DNA of 64,000 nucleotides, from assembly GCA_018340805.1 (NCBI GenBank), contig JACMZG010001870.1:53664073-53728072 (forward strand). Direction: 5' to 3'. This stretch comes from Microvelia longipes. Taxonomy: Eukaryota; Arthropoda; Insecta; Hemiptera; Veliidae. Below, piece after piece: positions 59,226 to 64,000 of the stretch; positions within the stretch are counted from its first letter, which is position 1; each line of letters starts with the position of its first letter. The position numbers and the translations under genes were made by a program. The notes under the pieces are model-generated. The model saw only the letters and a program-made list of their open reading frames with translations, did not search any database and had not been told where the DNA came from.

Positions 59226-60874
59226 GTAAATATTTGTATCTTCAGACGGTATATAATGTCTAGTTTATTCATCAGTTTATAGAAAGTAAAGAAGCAATTC
59301 TCACAAGTCAATTCTCACACCCTTGGAGTAAAGAAGCAATTCTCACACCTTGGGAGTAAAGAAGCAATTCTCACCCTTGGGAGTAAAGAAGCAATTCTCA
59401 CACCCTTGGGAGTAAAGAAGCAATTCTCACACCCTTGGGAGTAAAGAAGCAATCCTCACACCTTGGGTAAAGAAGCAATTCTCACACCCTTGGGAGTAAA
59501 GCAATTCTCACACCCTTGGGAGTAAAGAAGCAATTCTCACACCCTTGGGAGTAAAGAAGGGAGTAAAGAAGCAACACCTTGGGAGTAAGAACAACACCCT
59601 TGGGAGTAAAGAAGCAATTCTCACACCTTGGGAGTAAAGAAGCAATTCTCACACCCTTGGGAGTAAAGAAGCAACACACCCTTGGGAGTAAAGAAGCACA
59701 CCCTTGGGAGTAAAGAAGCATTCTCACACCCTTGGGAGTAAAGAAGCAATTCTCACACCCTTGGGGAGTAAAGAAGCAATTCTCACACCCTTGGGAGTAA
59801 AGAAGCAATTCTCACACCCTTGGGAGTAAAGAAGCAATTCTCACACCCTTGGGAGTAAAGAAGCAATTCTCACACCCTTGGGAGTAAAGAAGCAATCCTC
59901 ACACCCTTGGGAGTAAAGAAGCAATTCTCACACCCTTGGGAGTAAAGAAGCAATTCTCACACCCTTGGGAGTAAAGAAGCAATTCTCACACCTTGGGAGT
60001 AAAGTTCTCCACACCCTTGGGAGTAAAGAAGCAATCCTCACACCTTGGGAGTAAAGAGCATTCTCACAACCCTTGGGAGTAAAGAACAATCCTCCTTGGG
60101 AGTAAAGAAGCAACACACCCTTGGGAGTAAAGAAGTCACACCCTTGGAGAAGCAATTCTCACACCCTTGGGAGTAAAGAAGCAATTCTCACACCCTTGGG
60201 AGTAAAGAAGCAATTCTCACAAGTAAAGAAGCAATTCCACACCCTTGGGAGTAAAGAAGCAATTCTCCTTGGGTAAAGAAGCCCTTGGGAGTAAAGCAAT
60301 CTCACACCCTTGGGAGTAAAGAAGCAATTCTCACACCCTTGGGAGTAAAGAAGCAATCCTCACACCCTTGGGATAAAGAAGTAGTAAAGAAGCAATCTCA
60401 CACCTTAAAGAAGCATTCTCACCCCTTGGGAGTAAAGAAGCAAAGAAGCACCCTTGGGAGTAAAGAAGCAATCCTCACACCCTTGGAGTAAAGTAAAGAA
60501 GCAATTCTCACACCCTTGGGAGTGAAAAGATTTATTTATTAAATGAACATAATTTTATTCATTAAAAATTTTATCTTAAATATAAATAGTATAAATAATC
60601 AGATAATTTTAAAAATATAATTAGTGAAAAAAGTCAAAACGTTGAAAAGATTACAATAATAAATGAATAGGAATAAGATTTGAAACAAAAAGGTCAAGTA
60701 AAGTAACTGTGGAGTGAAAAGTTACTTTTTACTCCCTGAAATAAAGAAATCAACATTCATTATTCTTCAATTACATGTATAAAATAGAATTAAAAAAAAT
60801 GTTTAAATTAAACTATAATAAAAATATATATACATATAAACTAAAATAAACCTTCATAGGAAGAACCTGTTGGA

Positions 60875-60907
<33 letters not shown>

Positions 60908-60909
60908 TA

Positions 60910-60942
<33 letters not shown>

Positions 60943-63733
60943 ATAATCCAATTTATTCATTTTTTGGAGGCGTTACTTCCTAAATTAATTAGGGGTGTGA
61001 CCCCCCCCACCCAAATGCAACAAAACGTCTGTAAGAACATGGCAATAATTAAATGATGTCAACATCTGGAGATAAAATATGTAAGCACATTGGGATTAAT
61101 AATTACTCCTCTCAGCTTCACCATTCATGTGATATGAACACATCAATCACTCAGCTATGCCTCAGTTGTTAAATCCTTTGGTTTCACCTCAGGAACCAAC
61201 TAACTGCTCAGGGAAATAATAGCATTCATTACTCCCTTGGTGCATTAATAGCTATTACTTTCATTTGTTTAGTAAAATATTCAACACAAAAAGATGTTTT
61301 AGCAATTCTTCTGTTGAACGTGTGGAATGTTAGATATTTGTAGGATAAATACTTGGTTTTGTGTTGTATAGGAGGAACCTGCAATGAAATTAATGCCACA
61401 GTATCAACTGCACAGTTCTATAGTTTTATACACCAACAGAAGTATTATCTCAAGTCTAAAGTTACCAGCATAGCTCCAAGTTCAGGTTTGACTTTTTCCT
61501 ATTTCTGATATCAACCAACTTTTTAGTCTATGTTCTCAGAACTAAATCTTTATTTACCAAAGATACAAAACATGTTCATTACTCAGATGAATCATATAAT
61601 ATAGAGAAATATACTCTGCCAGGTATTTCGTGCCAGGTTCATTTCATTCATCATTTTTTCAGTTTCATTTCATTTTGCCATGTCAAGTATGGAATCCTAA
61701 CCATAAAATCCACAGTTAAAGCATAGAAAAAATACAAAACAAATTCATCAGATTTTTTATGCTGGATATATAGAGAACCTCATGAATATGACAGAATTGG
61801 AGAAGAACTTAATATGCTCTCTCTTAAGGATAGGAGATTGATACATGGCAAGATATTTTTACATGATTTAATAAATGATAAAATAAACCACTCCTCATTT
61901 TTAGAACAGATTTATTTTATTATTTCCACTCACTACACTAGAGAACTCACTGTTTCATGTACCGTACCCGTACCCGTACCACACCAGTAATTATGGCAAG
62001 TATTTCCCTCTCACAAGGATTCTAAACACTGCCAATAATATAGAGAATGATTTTTTTCATTTTAGTAGAATACAATTTAAATATACAGTTGTCTAATATA
62101 ATAAGAAGTAAGTACTTGCACCATTTAATATTATGTTAGTTTCACATTATATATCTGCTTGAGTGATTTTATATTGTTATTTTTTTATATTATATTTTAT
62201 TAGTTTATTACTTTATGTTAAATTTTGTTTATTTTATGATTAAAAATTCTTCTAAAAGGATGAGATTGTTAAAACTAAAAGTAAACGTATATTAAGTATG
62301 TGTAGTATGTATATGTGGTATGTATGTATGAGTGTGTATATGTATGTATGTGTATATGTATGTATGAGTGTTATATGTATGTATGTGTAATGTATGTATG
62401 AGTGTGTATATGTATGTATAGTGTATGTATGTGTACATGTATGTATATGTATGTATGTATGAGTGTATTTATATGTATGTATGAGTGTATATATGTGTAC
62501 ATTTTTGTTTTTTTTCGCCTATTCCCATAGGTTGATTTACAGGCCTTTAGGACATACTTTATTTCAAAACAGACAAACAATTTTACAATAATCACAACAA
62601 AAGTTACATAAAGTGAAAATAATTAAATACCCCAAGCCCAAGGAGATGACATGGTCATCAAACTACATCATTACATATCATATCAAGAGTTCTGAACCTC
62701 TATATACCTCCAATGCTATGAAGAGCACCGTACATACATGTATGAATGAGTGTATGTATGTGTACATGTGTATGAGTGTAGTGTACATGATGTATGTGTA
62801 CATGTATGTATGAGTGTATGTATGTGTGTATGTATGTAAGAGTGTATGTATGTGTACATGTAAGTATAAGAATGTATAGTTATATAAAAAAAAAACTTAT
62901 TAAAATTGTCCTAAATTATTTATTAACTAATTATTAGTTTTTTTCAATCAGTATTAAAAATGTTGTTTGTTCACCACTATAAGCATTACTGGTTTAATAT
63001 TAAACATTTTATTATTAACTAGGAATTGAAGTTACGACATTTAATTTTTTTAAAATTATTTCTATTGTATACTTGTATTACTAGCCAGCCTCTAAGAGCT
63101 GTTGAAATGTTAAATAAATAAATAAATAATTTACATACATATTACTTTTATTTTATAAAGATAAATGTTACTTGCTTGCAAGCAACTAATGAATATCTCA
63201 TGTACTCTATCATGTTATCTTCTTTATTTCTTATTATATTGGCCATATAATGAAAATATACTAATACAATTAATTATTAATTAATTTATTAAGTGATTCG
63301 TGCATTTAGTTTATTAAATAATATTTTGTTGGCAGATAGTGATGCAAGTATAATATGCGTGCAGTGTAGGAAATGCAGGAGATACTCTCGCTTGCACAAG
63401 TCAGCTGAAACCAATCTTCCCAAGTACTGTCCTCACAATACGTGTAAGTATAATGTTAAGATTGAAGACGCTGAGGTTTTAACATTTAACGCTCTCTTGA
63501 CTCAAGTTATAAATTACAATGTTATTGCAATAACATTAAATGACAACCATATGTGAAGCTACAGAAATATCAGTGTTAGACAGCTTGTCTGAAGAAAATC
63601 TTTTGTAGATTATCCTGAAACAATTGACGTATCCTCGCATCAGAGAGATTTAAATGCCACTTGTAAAAGAATATATCAATGGATACGGAGGCAGAGATGC
63701 CATGTGACATCCAAGCTTAGTGTCACTCTATAA
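58706..63733 (+). CDS. Probable zinc-containing OB-fold protein, POT1-like (tentative), exons 1-3, damaged 3' end
   Basis: Exons 58706-59225 and 61372-61485 and the segment 63336-63733 join in phase (donors G|GTAAAT and CAG|GTTTGA; acceptors TTGTATAG and TTGGCAG). The first 173 codons are Ser-rich, acidic (TTDSEDEASS) and look disordered. Exons 2-3 give FYSFIHQQKYYLKSKVTSIA, then IICVQCRKC and KYCPHNTC, a four-cysteine zinc knuckle after a beta strand. This arrangement resembles the C-terminal OB fold of POT1, the single-strand telomere-binding shelterin subunit, though MEIOB-like or other RPA-related proteins are alternatives. After CPHNTC the frame runs to a TGA at 63554-63556, yet the next frame reads EATEISVLDSLSEENLL and the original frame resumes as DYPETIDVSSHQRDL to TAA 63731-63733. 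Either two compensating indels broke it, or a 165-nt intron (63444-63608) is removed. AATAAA at 63800-63805 could end the transcript. Confidence 0.5.
59290..60522. repeat. Large minisatellite, 29-bp unit, intron 1 of the POT1-like gene
   Basis: About 42-45 copies of AATTCTCACACCCTTGGGAG plus TAAAGAAGC with many deletion variants. It is the longest array in the window (1.2 kb). It generates several spurious minus-strand open frames reading LYSQGCENCFFTPKGV. Confidence 0.95.
60880..60944. repeat. (AT)n microsatellite
   Basis: About 30 AT dinucleotides with phase breaks. Confidence 0.9.
61372..61485 (+). CDS. POT1-like gene exon 2
   Basis: 114 nt, open only in the phase required by exon 1: GTCNEINATVSTAQFYSFIH, then QQKYYLKSKVTSIAPSS. 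The acceptor is GTGTTGTATAG; the donor CAG|GTTTGA is weak at +4 to +6. Confidence 0.6.
61740..62100 (+). pseudogene. LINE ORF2 C-terminal remnant, intron 2 of the POT1-like gene
   Basis: Frames in turn give NKFIRFFML, then YDRIGEELNMLSLKDRRLIH, GKIFLHDLINDKI, and NYGKYFPLTRILNTANNIEN. This is the pattern after the RT thumb of CR1/jockey-like LINEs (LxxRRxxxxxxFLxxLLNxxI ... TNYxxxxPxxRxxxxxN). Frameshifts make it dead. It is in sense orientation to the host gene. A short CCGTACCCGTACCCGTACC repeat lies at about 61961-61980. Confidence 0.72.
62290..62500. repeat. GTAT-type microsatellite
   Basis: Tandem GTATGTATGAGTGTGTATAT-like units. A second block of the same composition is at 62735-62870, about 240 bp on. 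Confidence 0.9.
62735..62870. repeat. GTAT/GTAC-type microsatellite, second block
   Basis: TGTATGTATGTGTACATGTA-like units, as in the preceding block, separated from it by about 240 bp of unique sequence. Confidence 0.88.
63336..63443 (+). CDS. POT1-like gene exon 3, zinc knuckle (minimal extent)
   Basis: DSDASIICVQCRKCRRYSRL, then HKSAETNLPKYCPHNT. The end shown is at a strong donor T|GTAAGT. Using it would remove the last cysteine codon of the knuckle, which argues that the exon may instead continue to 63733. Confidence 0.55.
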
Positions 63734-64000
63734 TTTATTTATTTATTTATTTATACATATACGGCAAAGCCATTTTACAAAAAATTTAGAAATAATATAA
63801 ATAAAACAAAAAACAATATAAAACTTTAAATATAAGAAACAATTATACAAAACTATAGATAAGAGAAAATTATTATTATTATTATTAATTTTTTTTTTTT
63901 AAGAGAATTTGTTTATTTTATATAATACTATAATCATTAAAATAACAAGAGATAATCTTTGAAGTATAACAGTTTTTCTTTTTTGACTTAAGGTAATAAT
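63734..64000. other. AT-rich flank to window end
   Basis: It contains TTTATTTATTTATTTATTTA, the AATAAA at 63800-63805 and an ATT trinucleotide run. No further exon seen. Confidence 0.5.

Noticed and set aside
59482..60491. Several Cys/Phe-rich open frames
   Set aside because: They are translations of the 29-bp array in intron 1 of the POT1-like gene.

Overview
This window is AT-rich, repeat-dense nuclear DNA from an animal, almost certainly an insect. A hemipteran is my best guess but the sequence does not prove it. The evidence is: split genes with GT-AG introns; an insect-type ionotropic receptor tail; remnants of jockey-type and other LINEs, Ty3/gypsy, copia and Mutator-like transposons; MITEs with target-site duplications; and many (AT)n tracts and minisatellites. 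There are no operons, ribosomal RNA genes or CRISPR arrays.

Layout. 1-1.1 kb: remains of a gypsy and a jockey element. 2.0-2.6 kb (+): the last two exons of an ionotropic receptor, probably Ir25a. 2.7-12 kb: transposon graveyard, including a fully dated nest (an 8-bp-TSD element split by a 2.6-kb Mutator-like element with 9-bp TSD), a second copy of the outer element, a tRNA-derived repeat and an hAT-like MITE with a perfect 8-bp TSD. 12-39 kb: no gene I can support, but microsatellites, eight minisatellite arrays, hairpins and dispersed repeats. 39.9-56.6 kb (-): a complete 11-exon gene that I assembled by hand from splice sites and phase. It encodes a 639-residue MEIOC-like protein, whose vertebrate homologue drives meiotic prophase together with YTHDC2. 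56.9-57.0 kb: a cluster of ATCGAT (DRE-like) motifs, a likely promoter. 58.7-63.7 kb (+): a divergently transcribed gene whose three recognisable exons suggest a POT1-like or other zinc-containing OB-fold protein, with apparent frame disruption near its 3' end.

The most unusual feature is the architecture of the MEIOC-like gene. Its introns hold six inverted-repeat or foldback elements and several minisatellites. Two of the arrays are seeded directly on splice sites: one multiplies the 5' splice site of exon 3, the other the 3' splice site of exon 6 including the first exon bases. Two copies of one foldback element lie in opposite orientation on either side of exons 5-7 and could pair in the pre-mRNA. 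The two recognisable genes in the head-to-head pair both belong, if the calls hold, to germline or chromosome-end biology.
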